Assembly: GCF_030270585.1 (NCBI RefSeq)
Contig: NZ_BSYI01000009.1
Location: 62,001 to 126,000 of the forward strand
DNA from: Paralimibaculum aggregatum
GTDB taxonomy: Bacteria > Pseudomonadota > Alphaproteobacteria > Rhodobacterales > Rhodobacteraceae
Direction: 5' to 3'
Length of the DNA: 64,000 nt
Shown: piece after piece, positions 1 through 8,226 of the stretch
How positions within the stretch are numbered: the first letter of the stretch is position 1
How the letters are laid out: each line of letters starts with the position of its first letter
Notes under the pieces: model-generated
Seen by the model: only the letters and a program-made list of their open reading frames with translations
Told to the model about the DNA's origin: nothing
Databases searched by the model: none
Position numbers and translations under genes: made by a program

Positions 1-603
<603 letters not shown>

Positions 604-705
604 ACCGCGCGGGCGGGGCAGGGCGCGCTTTGCCCGGGGCGCGGCGGCGGCTAAGGTTCTGCCGCCGGCCACCGCGGGGCGCCGGCCGCAACAGGGAGAA
701 CTCGC

Positions 706-1299
706 ATGACCGTTTCGCTGATCCGCAGGGCCGCGCTGGCGGCGGTGCTGGCGCTGGGCGCGCCGGCGGCGCAGGCCGGGATGCAGGACTGGCAGCTCGA
801 CCCCAAGCACACCACGCTCGGCTTCCTGGTGGAGCATATCGGCTATGCCAGGGTGTTCGGCCTGTTCCGCGAGGTAGAGGGCAGCTTCCGCTACGACCCG
901 GAGACGCAGGCGCTGGCCGATGTCCGCGTGGTGGTGCCGGCCGGCTCGGTCTGGACCAATGACGAGCGCCGCGACGGGCATGTGCGGAACAAGGACTTCC
1001 TCGATGCCGAGGCGCATCCCGAGATCGTCTTCACCGCCGCGGGCGGCACGGTGACCGGCGAGAACAGCGGCCGGGTCGAGGGCGAGCTCTCGCTGCGCGG
1101 CCAGAGCCATCCGCTGGCGCTCGAGGTGACGCTGAACAAGATCGGCCCTTATCCCTTCGGCCATGGCAAGCCGACCATCGGCGTCTCGGCCCGCGGCACG
1201 GTGGTGCGGAGCGCCTATGGCATGACCTATGCGCTCGGCGGCATCGTCGGCGACGAGGTCGAGCTGCTGATCGAGTTCGAGGCGGTGCTCGCCGAGTGA
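706..1299 (+). CDS. YceI family periplasmic lipid-binding protein
   Basis: A 197-residue YceI-family protein. Residues 1-24 form a signal peptide (positive MTVSLIRR, a hydrophobic Ala/Leu core, then AQA before the mature Gly), so the product should be periplasmic. The mature part starts with the family-typical WQLDPKHTTLGFLVEHIGYARVFGLF and contains the FRYDP and HPEIVFTA segments. YceI domains are lipocalin-like beta-barrels that bind polyisoprenoid-type ligands, and the true ligand is usually unknown. A GGGAGAA ribosome-binding site lies about 7 bases before the ATG. Six bases after the stop begins a long composite hairpin, which probably marks the 3' end of this transcript. Confidence 0.93.
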   Translation: MTVSLIRRAALAAVLALGAPAAQAGMQDWQLDPKHTTLGFLVEHIGYARVFGLFREVEGSFRYDPETQALADVRVVVPAGSVWTNDERRDGHVRNKDFLDAEAHPEIVFTAAGGTVTGENSGRVEGELSLRGQSHPLALEVTLNKIGPYPFGHGKPTIGVSARGTVVRSAYGMTYALGGIVGDEVELLIEFEAVLAE

Positions 1300-1305
1300 G
1301 GCCGG

Positions 1306-1388
1306 GCGGGGGATCGGCCCCGCGCCGGAGCGGGGGCGGCCCACCCGCCCACCCCCGCCCCCGATCCGCCGCGGGGCCGATCCCCCGC
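1306..1388 (+). repeat. Composite hairpin A with four-CCC loop (G-quadruplex on the other strand)
   Basis: First of three related elements. The outer arms, 1306-1323 and 1371-1388, are a perfect 18-bp inverted repeat. Inside is a second perfect stem, 1331-1339 with 1355-1363 (CGGGGGCGG). Its 15-base loop at 1340-1354, CCCACCCGCCCACCC, reads as four CCC runs separated by single bases. The complement is a textbook G3N1 quadruplex. The element begins 6 bases after the YceI stop codon and has no T-run after it. It could end transcription or stabilise the mRNA 3' end. Compare the elements at 51456 and 54602. Confidence 0.85.
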
Positions 1389-1425
1389 TGCAATGACCCG
1401 GATGACGGCGAGGAGGAGCAGAGCG

Positions 1426-1821
1426 ATGAAATCGGTGCGCGAGATGGTGGCCGAGGCGAATGCCGTGGTGGCGCATGCGCCGGCGGCGGAGCTGCTGGAT
1501 CTGAACGGGGCGGAGGGGGTGACCTTCGTCGACCTGCGCGATGTGCGCGAGCTGGAGCGCGAGGGCATGATCCCCGGCGCCTTCCACTGCCCGCGGGGGA
1601 TGCTGGAATTCTGGATCGACCCGGAATCGCCCTATGCCAAGCCGCAGTTCCAGGCCGGCGGGCGGTTCGTCTTCTACTGCGCGAGCGGCTGGCGCTCGGC
1701 GCTCTCGGCGAAGGCGGCGCAGGAGATGGGGCTCGAGGGGGTCTCGCACATCACCGACGGCTTCAAGGGCTGGAAGGAGGCCGGCGGACCGGTGGCCGAG
1801 CGGGCGAAGAAGGACGCCTGA
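1426..1821 (+). CDS. Rhodanese-like domain protein
   Basis: A single-domain rhodanese of 131 residues. The start at 1426 is chosen because AGGAGGA (1411-1417) sits 8 bases before it; an in-frame ATG at 1393 lacks such a site. Rhodanese landmarks are VTFVDLRDVRELEREGMIPGA near the N-terminus and the active-site loop with the catalytic Cys in FVFYCASGWRS, followed by the GWKEAGGP end. These proteins move sulfane sulfur through a cysteine persulfide; the acceptor is unknown here. There is no signal peptide, so it should be cytoplasmic. It lies just past hairpin A and seems to be its own transcription unit. Confidence 0.9.
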   Translation: MKSVREMVAEANAVVAHAPAAELLDLNGAEGVTFVDLRDVRELEREGMIPGAFHCPRGMLEFWIDPESPYAKPQFQAGGRFVFYCASGWRSALSAKAAQEMGLEGVSHITDGFKGWKEAGGPVAERAKKDA

Positions 1822-1881
1822 CGGCGCGGGCGGCGGCGCGGCCCGGCGGATGCCGCCGGGCCCCTCTGCAGGGGGATGCCC

Positions 1882-2064
1882 TCAGTGGCAGTGAACCTTC
1901 CCGGCCTTCCGGTCCATGTGGCAGCATTGCCCCGGCGGCGAGCTCTTCCGGCAGCCGCCACCATGCGCGATGTCATCGCTGGCGAGGCGGATGCCGACCG
2001 GCTGCGGGACGATGGCGTCGCTCGGGCTCGAGGCGAGGAGGCAGAGAAAAATGAACTCTTTCAT
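1882..2064 (-). CDS. Small secreted Cys/His-rich peptide, unknown function
   Basis: A 60-residue ORF starting MKEFIFLCLLASSPSDA, a short hydrophobic leader. GGAGT lies 7 bases before the ATG, which decides this start over a longer in-frame one at 2115. The C-terminal third is rich in Cys and His: HGGGCRK, then GQCCHMDRKAGKVHCH at the very end. The spacing suggests a metal site or a disulfide-bonded peptide, but no family was recognised. The local base composition is less GC-extreme around the start. It runs against both neighbours, with the rhodanese converging on it and the acyl-CoA dehydrogenase diverging. The coding call rests on the leader, the ribosome-binding site and the patterned C-terminus. 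Confidence 0.55.
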   Translation of the reverse strand: MKEFIFLCLLASSPSDAIVPQPVGIRLASDDIAHGGGCRKSSPPGQCCHMDRKAGKVHCH

Positions 2065-2210
2065 ATTTGTACTCCAACCGGCCAATGTCGGGATGCCGCC
2101 GCGGAGCTTGGTCATGGCCGCTGCGCCTTCCGGCTCCGGTGACCCGGCGGATCAGGGAGCCTGGCCCCGCTTCTAGCTCGTGGAACGAGTGACATCCAAG
2201 GGAGAGACAG

Positions 2211-3341
2211 ATGCTGACCGACGAGCAGATCATGATCCGCGACATGGCGCGGGATTTCGCGCGGTCGCGCCTGGCGCCGACCGCGGGGGCGCGCGAGGCG
2301 GCCGGCGCGATCGAGCCGGAGATCGTCGCGGAGCTCACCGAGCTCGGCTTTCTCGGCATGACGATCTCGCCCGACTGGGGCGGCGCCGGGGCGGACTACA
2401 CCTCCTATGCCCTCGCGCTCACCGAGATCGCCGCCGGCGACGGCGCGGTCTCGACCCTTGTCTCGGTGCACAATGCGCCGGTCTGCGCGGTGCTCGACCG
2501 GTTCGGCTCGGAGGCGCAGAAGGCGCGCTGGCTGCGCCCGCTGACCGAGGGCGGCAAGGTCGGCTCCTTCGCGCTGACCGAACCGCAGGCGGGCTCCGAC
2601 GCGGCCAATCTGAAGACCCGCGCCGTCCGCAGCAACGAGGGCTACCGGGTCACCGGCGCGAAGCAGTTCATCTCCTCGGCGCGGATCGGCTGGGCCACTG
2701 TGCTGTTCGCCGTGACCGACCCGGAGAAGGGCAAGAAGGGCATCTCCTGCTTCGTGGTAGAGAACGCCGCCGAGGGCTTCGAGATCGTCCGCGTCGAGAG
2801 CAAGCTCGGGCAGAAGGCCTCGGACAGCTGCGCCCTCGCCTTCACCGAGATGTTCGTGCCCTTCGAGGACCGCATCGGCGAGGAGGGGCAGGGCTATGCC
2901 ATCGCGCTCTCCAGCCTCGAGGCCGGGCGCATCGGCATCGCCGCGCAGGCGGTGGGGCTGGCGCAGGGCGCCTATGAGCGGGCGCTCGCCTATGCCCAGG
3001 AGCGCACCGCCTTCGGCGGGCCGATCTTCGACCTGCAGGCGGTGCAGTTCCGGCTGGCCGAGATGGCCACCGATCTCGAGGCGGCGCGGCAGCTGGTGCT
3101 GAACGCGGCGGCGATGAAGGACCGCGGCGAGCCCTGCCTCAAGGAGGCCTGCATGGCCAAGCTCTTCGCGGCGCAGGCGGCGGAGCGGGTGACCTCGGAG
3201 GCGATCCAGGTGCTCGGCGGCTATGGCTATCTCGCCGATTACGAGGTGGAGCGGATTTATCGCGACCAGAAGGTCTGCCAGATCTACGAGGGCACCAACG
3301 ACATCCAGAAGCTGATCATCGCCAGGCAGATCCGGGGATGA
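2211..3341 (+). CDS. Acyl-CoA dehydrogenase
   Basis: A 376-residue FAD-dependent acyl-CoA dehydrogenase of normal family length. The FAD/substrate signature FALTEPQAGSDA is near residues 122-133. The C-terminal signature is AIQVLGGYGYLADYEVERIYRD, and the catalytic base lies in QIYEGTNDIQ at about Glu360. It removes hydrogens from the alpha and beta carbons of an acyl-CoA and passes electrons to electron-transfer flavoprotein. The C-terminal Glu placement fits short-chain or isobutyryl/butyryl-type members, but chain length cannot be fixed. GGGAGAG lies just upstream. The stop overlaps the start of the next gene (ATGA), so the two are probably co-translated, although their functions look unrelated. 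Confidence 0.94.
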   Translation: MLTDEQIMIRDMARDFARSRLAPTAGAREAAGAIEPEIVAELTELGFLGMTISPDWGGAGADYTSYALALTEIAAGDGAVSTLVSVHNAPVCAVLDRFGSEAQKARWLRPLTEGGKVGSFALTEPQAGSDAANLKTRAVRSNEGYRVTGAKQFISSARIGWATVLFAVTDPEKGKKGISCFVVENAAEGFEIVRVESKLGQKASDSCALAFTEMFVPFEDRIGEEGQGYAIALSSLEAGRIGIAAQAVGLAQGAYERALAYAQERTAFGGPIFDLQAVQFRLAEMATDLEAARQLVLNAAAMKDRGEPCLKEACMAKLFAAQAAERVTSEAIQVLGGYGYLADYEVERIYRDQKVCQIYEGTNDIQKLIIARQIRG

Positions 3342-3835
3342 GGGGGCTGCGCCTGCGCCGGCTCGGCGGCGTGCTCGCGGCCCTCGCCGCGCTGGCCGGG
3401 CCGGCGGCCGCCGAGGACGAGCTCGACGGCACGCGGCCGCTCGACACGCCGCTGGTCTGCCTCGCCCGGGCGGTCTATTTCGAGGCCCGCGGGCGCTCGC
3501 TGCTGGAGATGACGGCGGTGGCCCATGTGGTGCTCAACCGCCGCGCCGACGAGCCCTGGCCGGACAGCATCTGCGCGGTGATCCGCGATGGCGGCGAGGC
3601 GCCGCCCTGCCAGTTCTCCTGGTGGTGCGACGGGCGGCCCGACACCGCGCGCGACCGGGCCGAGTATGACCGCGCGGTGGCGGTGGCGCGCCGGGTGCTG
3701 GCGGGGCGCACCGAGGACCCGACGGACGGCGCCAACATGTTCCACAATCTCAGCGCCAGGCCGGCCTGGGCGCGGGTCGCCGAGCCGCGCGGGCGGATCG
3801 GGGCGCATTACTTCTATCACCTGCCGGATGGCTGA
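3338..3835 (+). CDS. SleB/CwlJ-type cell wall hydrolase
   Basis: A 165-residue protein with a signal peptide (residues 1-25, ending GPAAAE) followed by a hydrolase_2 (SleB/CwlJ) domain. The family block CLARAVYFEARG contains the presumed catalytic Glu49. CQFSWWCDG near the middle and the C-terminal HYFYH are also typical. Such enzymes cut glycan strands of peptidoglycan; outside spore formers they act in the periplasm during wall remodelling. The ATG overlaps the acyl-CoA dehydrogenase stop by 4 bases. Convergent with the DUF1127 gene that ends at 3872. Confidence 0.92.
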   Translation: MRGLRLRRLGGVLAALAALAGPAAAEDELDGTRPLDTPLVCLARAVYFEARGRSLLEMTAVAHVVLNRRADEPWPDSICAVIRDGGEAPPCQFSWWCDGRPDTARDRAEYDRAVAVARRVLAGRTEDPTDGANMFHNLSARPAWARVAEPRGRIGAHYFYHLPDG

Positions 3836-3871
3836 GCCCCGCGGGCCGGTCCGCCCGGCGGGTCTCGTCTT

Positions 3872-4120
3872 TCAGGCGGCGCCGTTGCAGCGGCGCACGG
3901 CGAGCCCGACCGGCCGGCGCGGCGCGGCCTGCTGCAGCGCGATGGCGTCGTGCCCGAGCCGGCCGCGGACATAGTCCTCGATCTGGCCGCGGGCGATGCC
4001 GAGATCGGCCAGCATCCGGTCGTCGAGATGCTTGAGTTCGGCGATGTCGCGCTGCATGAGGCGCTCGCGGCGCCAGCCGGCGAGCAGCGCGCGGACGGGT
4101 TCGGTAATCCAGTCCAGCAT
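3872..4120 (-). CDS. DUF1127 domain protein
   Basis: An 82-residue protein. The start at 4120 (MLDWITEPVR) is favoured by GGAAG 8 bases upstream; in-frame codons further up run into the leader. The central block LKHLDDRMLADLGIARGQIEDYVRGRL is the DUF1127 core, followed by a short tail. DUF1127 proteins are small, Arg-rich and often stress-induced in alphaproteobacteria; the R. sphaeroides member CcaF1 binds RNA and is linked to sRNA turnover. The leader carries a possible promoter at 4168-4195, which lies at the edge of a 215-bp tandem repeat. Confidence 0.9.
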   Translation of the reverse strand: MLDWITEPVRALLAGWRRERLMQRDIAELKHLDDRMLADLGIARGQIEDYVRGRLGHDAIALQQAAPRRPVGLAVRRCNGAA

Positions 4121-4167
4121 TGCGGTCTTCCTTGTTCCTGTCGCTGTCGTCCCTGTCACGGAGCTGT

Positions 4168-4195
4168 CACATAGGCGGCGGCGCCGGCGGCGCAA
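4168..4195 (-). promoter_or_regulatory. Possible promoter of the DUF1127 gene
   Basis: Read on the minus strand, TTGCGC (4195-4190) and TATGTG (4173-4168) are separated by 16 bases, a weak match to a housekeeping promoter. It would give a leader of about 40 bases before the ATG at 4120. The TTGCGC half lies at the start of the first tandem-repeat copy. The other two copies keep this half but lack TATGTG at the same distance. Confidence 0.3.
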
Positions 4196-4803
4196 TGCGG
4201 CGGGGCGCGGGAAACGCCGCCTGCAAGGCAGCTATTGCACCAGCGAATGGCAGGAGGCGGCTCGGCCCGGGGGATGGCCGCGCCCAGCGCCGCGCCTTCG
4301 CGCCGGCGATGCCCGGTGCGCGTGGCGCCCGGACGCGCGGCGCGACCTGTACGGCCACTGTGGCGTGATCGTCTGGCGGGCCTCGGGGCATGGGGACGCC
4401 GGCGGCGCAATGCGGCGGGGCGCGGGAAACGCCACCTGCAAGGCAGCTATTGCACCAGCGAATGGCAGGGGCGGCGCGGCCCGGGGGATGGCCGCGCCCA
4501 GCGCCGCGCCTTCGCGCCGGCGATGCCTGGCGCGCGTGGCGCCCGGACGCGCGGCGCGACCTGTCCACCCGCTGCGGCGTGATCGTCTGGCGGGCCTCGG
4601 GGCATGGGGACGCCGGCGGCGCAATGCGGCGGGGCGCGGGAAACGCCGCCTGCAAGGCAGCTATTGCACCAGCGAATGGCAGGGGCGGCGCGGCCCGGAG
4701 GATGGCCGCGTCCAGCGCCGCGCCTTCGCGCCGACGATGCCCGGTGCACGTGGCGCCCGGACGCGCGGCGGGATCAGTCGGCCCGCTGCGGCGTGATCGT
4801 CTA
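4192..4803. repeat. Three tandem 215-bp repeats upstream of DUF1127
   Basis: Three head-to-tail copies begin at 4192, 4407 and 4621, so the periods are 215 and 214 bases; the third copy ends near 4803. Copies differ by scattered substitutions and a few variable stretches, for example the bases after the shared CGCGGCG block. All contain the AT-richer island CAAGGCAGCTATTGCACCAG. Neither period is a multiple of three, and no open frame gives the same protein in each copy, so this is not a coding repeat. Its place directly upstream of a DUF1127 gene suggests duplicated control sequence or repeated small RNA units. Confidence 0.9.
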
Positions 4804-5529
4804 GGCGGGGGCGAGGGGCAAGGGGCAAGGGGGCGCCGCCCCCGGTCTTCAAACGGCCGCAGGGCGGCGGCGGACCACCGTTTCGTGGTGCTCCCCGCGG
4901 GCCGCAAGGGGAGCCGTCACGCCGTGTCGGGCTCGACGGCTCCACCGAGGTGCCAACCGGGGTGAACGCGCGGCGCAGCCGTGCAGGCCCGCGGGTCGGT
5001 TCCTTGGGGGGCCATGGCCGGATCGCCAGCGAAGTTGTGCCGAGGGAGGGCATTCGGCGTCTTGCCCTGTGTCTGGGCGGAGCGATCTTCCAGCGGGCGG
5101 CGTGCCTGACGCTGCGGGCCTGGCGGGGTGCCTCGGCTTGCGCGTCTTCGGTTTGCGGGAGACGGACCTTATCTATCGCGCGGCGGGGGAGAGCCCATTG
5201 CCGCCGGACTGGGGCGGGGTTCTCCCGGCGGTGCCGGTGAGGCGCATGACCTTCGCCTCGGCGGCGGCGGGAACCGAGCCATCTGGCCGGCGATGGAGGC
5301 CGGTGCGTGTTCCCGCCCGGTTCGGCTCGGACCTCGAACGTTGGCTGGGCCGGCCGCCCCGCACCCGTGCCTTGCCCGGGCTTCGGCCGCCTTCGGCGTG
5401 GCGGCGACGTGCGATCACGGCGTCTCGGCGCGGCGCTGCAAGGTGGCAGCCCGCTGCCGTGCAGCCCCTCGCGGCAGGGCCGGCGGGCAAGGCGGGGCGG
5501 CGGGCAACGGGCAGCGGGACCGGGGCGCC
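4804..5529. other. Intergenic region without recognised gene
   Basis: No recognisable gene is seen between the repeats and the first DUF922 gene. It holds a perfect palindrome GGGGGCGCCGCCCCC near 4829-4843, which could end transcription in either direction. A frame of about 190 codons crosses 5069-5641 on the plus strand but runs into the antisense of the DUF922 gene and has no family resemblance. The stretch may be decayed sequence. Confidence 0.5.
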
Positions 5530-6138
5530 TCAGGGGATCTTCGTGTTCAGCTTCGCGCCGCTGCGCTGGCCGTGCCTGGTGCGCTTGTCGAACTGGTGGT
5601 GCATCTGGCGGATCCGCTTGTCGAGCTTGCCGCCGGCATAGTTGAGCCTGATCGCCAGCTCGAGATCGGCGCGGGCGGCCTTCTCCGCCGCGGCCTCGGT
5701 TTTTGCAAGGGCCGAGCCCTCGAGCCTGCCGATCTCGTCGAGCACGGTGTGCATGAAGCCGCGATAGACGGCGATGTGCTTCAGCTCGTGAGCCTTCAGC
5801 TTGCGGAAGAAGCGGTCCCACTCCTTGCGTGCCGCGGGGGAGAGCTTGTTGCTGCCGAGCTTCGGCAGCAGGATCACCGCCCGGGCGACGAACTTCATGT
5901 CCTTCACCTTGACCGAGCAGGTCACCTCGCCGTTCGGGGCGCGGTGCAGGTCGGAGCGGCCATGGGTCCATTTCGGCACGATGCCCTGGCCGGTATAGGT
6001 CATCGCCACCATGCGCTTGCCCTCGTTGGGATCGACCGGGCCCTTGCGCTTCATGAAGGCCTCGATCGCCTTCAGCGTGTCGCCGGCGACCGTGTAGTAG
6101 CGGAGCTTCGGCGCGGTGTAGGAAATCGTGATCGGCAT
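5530..6138 (-). CDS. DUF922 family protein with HExxH motif (paralogue 1)
   Basis: A 202-residue protein of the DUF922 family, which is annotated as predicted Zn-dependent protease. The N-terminal pattern YYTVAGDTLKAIEAFMKRKGP and a KAHELKHI segment near residues 113-120 are visible. HELKH matches the HExxH zinc-protease signature. There is no signal peptide, although the family is usually described as secreted. GAGGGGGA lies 7 bases before the ATG. It is clearly paralogous to the protein at 6742-7344: same length and domain order, and the same motif position. The C-terminal third is basic, with many Arg, Lys and His. Substrate and export route are unknown; protease activity is only inferred. 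Confidence 0.82.
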   Translation of the reverse strand: MPITISYTAPKLRYYTVAGDTLKAIEAFMKRKGPVDPNEGKRMVAMTYTGQGIVPKWTHGRSDLHRAPNGEVTCSVKVKDMKFVARAVILLPKLGSNKLSPAARKEWDRFFRKLKAHELKHIAVYRGFMHTVLDEIGRLEGSALAKTEAAAEKAARADLELAIRLNYAGGKLDKRIRQMHHQFDKRTRHGQRSGAKLNTKIP

Positions 6139-6233
6139 CGGCGCTCCCCCTCGCGGCTATGCCGGGGTCCATGACCGGGGCAGGGAGCATTCTGCTATGG
6201 AATCGGGCCGGACAGGGTGCCGCCCGACCCGGT

Positions 6234-6662
6234 CTATCGACCCGCCGCGGGATAGGCGGAGCCCTCCTCCCGGGAACTTGCTGCCACCGAGGCGTGCCGA
6301 TGGATCCACTTCCAGCCCGCCTCCAACCTTGCAAGCGAGACCGTCCAGCGGAGCGGTACCCGCACAGCCTCGCCGTCGACGGTCAGGTGGATGGCGAGCG
6401 CGATCGCGACCGTTCCGGTGTCGCCATGAATGGCGACGTCGCGCCACCCCCATTCGAAGCGGGATGCCGACGCCTCCCGGAAGTTCCGCTCGAAAATCGC
6501 GGCGACAGCCGCCCTGCCGGCGCAGAGCTCGTCGCCCCCGGTGCCGATCAGCGAAATGGCGTCGCCCTCTGCGAAGATCGCCATCAGTCGATCGCGATCC
6601 TTCGCGCAATAGGCGTCGGCGTATTCGTCGAGCGTGGCGAGGATGTTCAGTTGATCGCCCAT
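6234..6662 (-). CDS. SnoaL/NTF2-like protein
   Basis: A protein of about 142 residues with the length and pattern of an NTF2-like fold (SnoaL/DUF4440 group). It opens LDEYADAYCAKDRDRLMAIFAEGDAISLIGTGGDE, then FRWTVSLARLEAGWKWIHRHAS-type C-terminal strands. Such folds bind small ligands or act as simple enzymes; the ligand cannot be read from sequence. The start is uncertain: 6662 (MGDQLN) has a weak GAAAG upstream, while an in-frame ATG at 6683 has none. It lies between two paralogous DUF922 genes on the same strand, with about 80-100 bases on each side, so co-transcription is possible. Confidence 0.75.
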   Translation of the reverse strand: MGDQLNILATLDEYADAYCAKDRDRLMAIFAEGDAISLIGTGGDELCAGRAAVAAIFERNFREASASRFEWGWRDVAIHGDTGTVAIALAIHLTVDGEAVRVPLRWTVSLARLEAGWKWIHRHASVAASSREEGSAYPAAGR

Positions 6663-6741
6663 GAAGGTTTCTTTCAAGATCATCCAAGGAACGACTGTAG
6701 CATATCCCGGACGGGATCAGGCCTGCCTGTCTCCGGCGGCG

Positions 6742-7344
6742 TCAGGTGATGGAAGTGTCGAGGCTGGTGCCGTGGCTGGTGGCGTGGTCGAACTTCTTGT
6801 GGATCTTGTTGAGCCGCGCCTCGATCTTCTTGCCGCCGGCGCCGTAGGTCTTGACGAAATGGTCCTCCATGTTGGCCCGGGCCAGCGCCACCGCCTCCTT
6901 CTCGTCCTTGCCGATGGCGGAGCTCTCCATCGCCTGGAACTCCTTCACCACCTTCTTCATCTCCGCCAGGCCCTTCTCGACATGCTTGAGCTCGTGCGGC
7001 TTCAGCTTGGTGACGAAGCGGGTCCACTCCTTCTTGGCCTTGGCGCTCAGCTTGTTGGCGCCGAGCTTGGGGAAGGTGATCACCGACCAGTACTGGACGT
7101 CCCAGTCCTTCACCTTGATCTTGCAGGTGGTCTGCCCGTCGAAGATCTTGTAGCTGTCGACGATCTGGTGGTTCCAGCTCGGCGAGGTCGAGAAGCTGGT
7201 CTCGGAGAGCGCGGCCACCTTCTTGTTGTCGTTGGGGTCCTTCGGGCCCTTCTTGAGGATGTCCTGCCAGATGTCCTTCAGGGTGTCGCCCTTGACCGTG
7301 TAGTATTTCAGCTTGGGCGCGGTGACCTGCAGCTTGACCGCCAT
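6742..7344 (-). CDS. DUF922 family protein with HExxH motif (paralogue 2)
   Basis: A 200-residue paralogue of the protein at 5530-6138. Shared blocks are TAPKLKYYTVKGDTLKDIW at the N-terminus, FPKLGANKLSAKAKKEW in the middle, and KPHELKHVEKGL with the HExxH motif near residue 113. It is markedly Lys-rich, where the paralogue is Arg-rich. GGAGGA lies directly upstream of the ATG. It has no signal peptide and no membrane segment. The two copies have diverged strongly while keeping the motif, so both are probably under selection. The family is described as predicted Zn-dependent protease; no activity is shown. Confidence 0.82.
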   Translation of the reverse strand: MAVKLQVTAPKLKYYTVKGDTLKDIWQDILKKGPKDPNDNKKVAALSETSFSTSPSWNHQIVDSYKIFDGQTTCKIKVKDWDVQYWSVITFPKLGANKLSAKAKKEWTRFVTKLKPHELKHVEKGLAEMKKVVKEFQAMESSAIGKDEKEAVALARANMEDHFVKTYGAGGKKIEARLNKIHKKFDHATSHGTSLDTSIT

Positions 7345-7448
7345 GGGTTCCTCCGTTTCCCGCCAGTATGAAATGCCCCTGCGGAAAGGGGAAGGCCCGG
7401 GCTGCGGCCGGGCGCGGCGGAGCCGGCAGGGGGCCCCAGCGGGGGGCC

Positions 7449-8156
7449 TCAGCGGTTGCCGGCGAGCGCGGCCTCGGCGATGTCGAGCTGCGCGCTGATC
7501 GCGGCGCGGTCCTCCGGGCAGCCGCCGGTCTCCATCACCTGCACCCAGAGCGGGCCGACGAAGCGCGTGCCATACTGGAACAGAACCCCGTCCTCGCGCT
7601 TCAGGCAGGCATAGACCGCATCCGGCGCCGGCGTCACGCTGACCACCTCGAGCGTGCCCTCGAGCACCGGCATCTCGCGCATCTCGGCGATCCGCTCGGC
7701 GGCCTGCTCATAGGCCGCGATCGCGGCCGCCCCGGTGGTCGGCTCGAGCGGGCGCCGGGCATCGCCGAAATTGACGTAGTTGGCCGCCAGCGGGTCGTCG
7801 CCGGGCCGGCCGAGGAAGAAGCCGGCATTGATCTCGTTGAGGATGACGAACTGCGGCAGCAGCTCCCAGCCCTCGGGGGTGGCGACCGCGACCTCGCGCC
7901 CGCCGGGCATGTCGAACACCGCGCCGCCCGCCTCGACCCGCACGGTGACGCCGGCGCGGGTCTCGCCGGGGGGCAGCAGCTCGAGATCGCCGACCAGCGC
8001 CTGGCGCCGCGCCGCCGGGGTGAGCCCGCCGCTGCCGGTGCGCTCGCCGCCGCGATGGCCGCTGAAGTCGAGCAGGTCGGTCTGCGTCACCACATAGATC
8101 AGCAGGCCGCCGGCGATGACGGCACCGATGATGGAGATCAGGAAGGCGGACCGCAT
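7449..8156 (-). CDS. Membrane-anchored protein of unknown function (paralogue A)
   Basis: A 235-residue protein starting MRSAFLISIIGAVIAGGLLIYVV, an N-terminal signal anchor. The rest should face the periplasm. GGAGAAAG lies 5 bases before the ATG at 8156; the frame continues upstream but without a start signal. No known family was recognised. Visible features are GREVAVATPEGWELLP, an AAIAAYEQAAERIAEM helix, and two cysteines near the end (VYACLKREDG and TGGCPEDR) that may pair. The neighbouring gene upstream has the same layout and faint sequence similarity, so the two look like an old tandem duplication. Confidence 0.75.
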   Translation of the reverse strand: MRSAFLISIIGAVIAGGLLIYVVTQTDLLDFSGHRGGERTGSGGLTPAARRQALVGDLELLPPGETRAGVTVRVEAGGAVFDMPGGREVAVATPEGWELLPQFVILNEINAGFFLGRPGDDPLAANYVNFGDARRPLEPTTGAAAIAAYEQAAERIAEMREMPVLEGTLEVVSVTPAPDAVYACLKREDGVLFQYGTRFVGPLWVQVMETGGCPEDRAAISAQLDIAEAALAGNR

Positions 8157-8226
8157 GGCTTTCTCCGGGCTGTTTCGCGCCCCCCGCTTAGCATGGCCGG
8201 GCGGCGCCGTCAGGGGGGCAGAAGGC

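Noticed and set aside
4192-4803. Tandem repeats as a repeat protein
   Set aside because: Periods of 215 and 214 are not multiples of three and the frames differ between copies.
4192-4803. Tandem repeats as true CcsR (CCUCCUCCC) sRNAs
   Set aside because: The motif is absent; only the first copy has a CCTCCT stretch on the minus strand, and the repeats are upstream rather than downstream of the DUF1127 gene.
5069-5641. Plus-strand frame of 190 codons in the gap before the DUF922 gene
   Set aside because: No family resemblance and no ribosome-binding site, and it runs into the antisense of a real gene.
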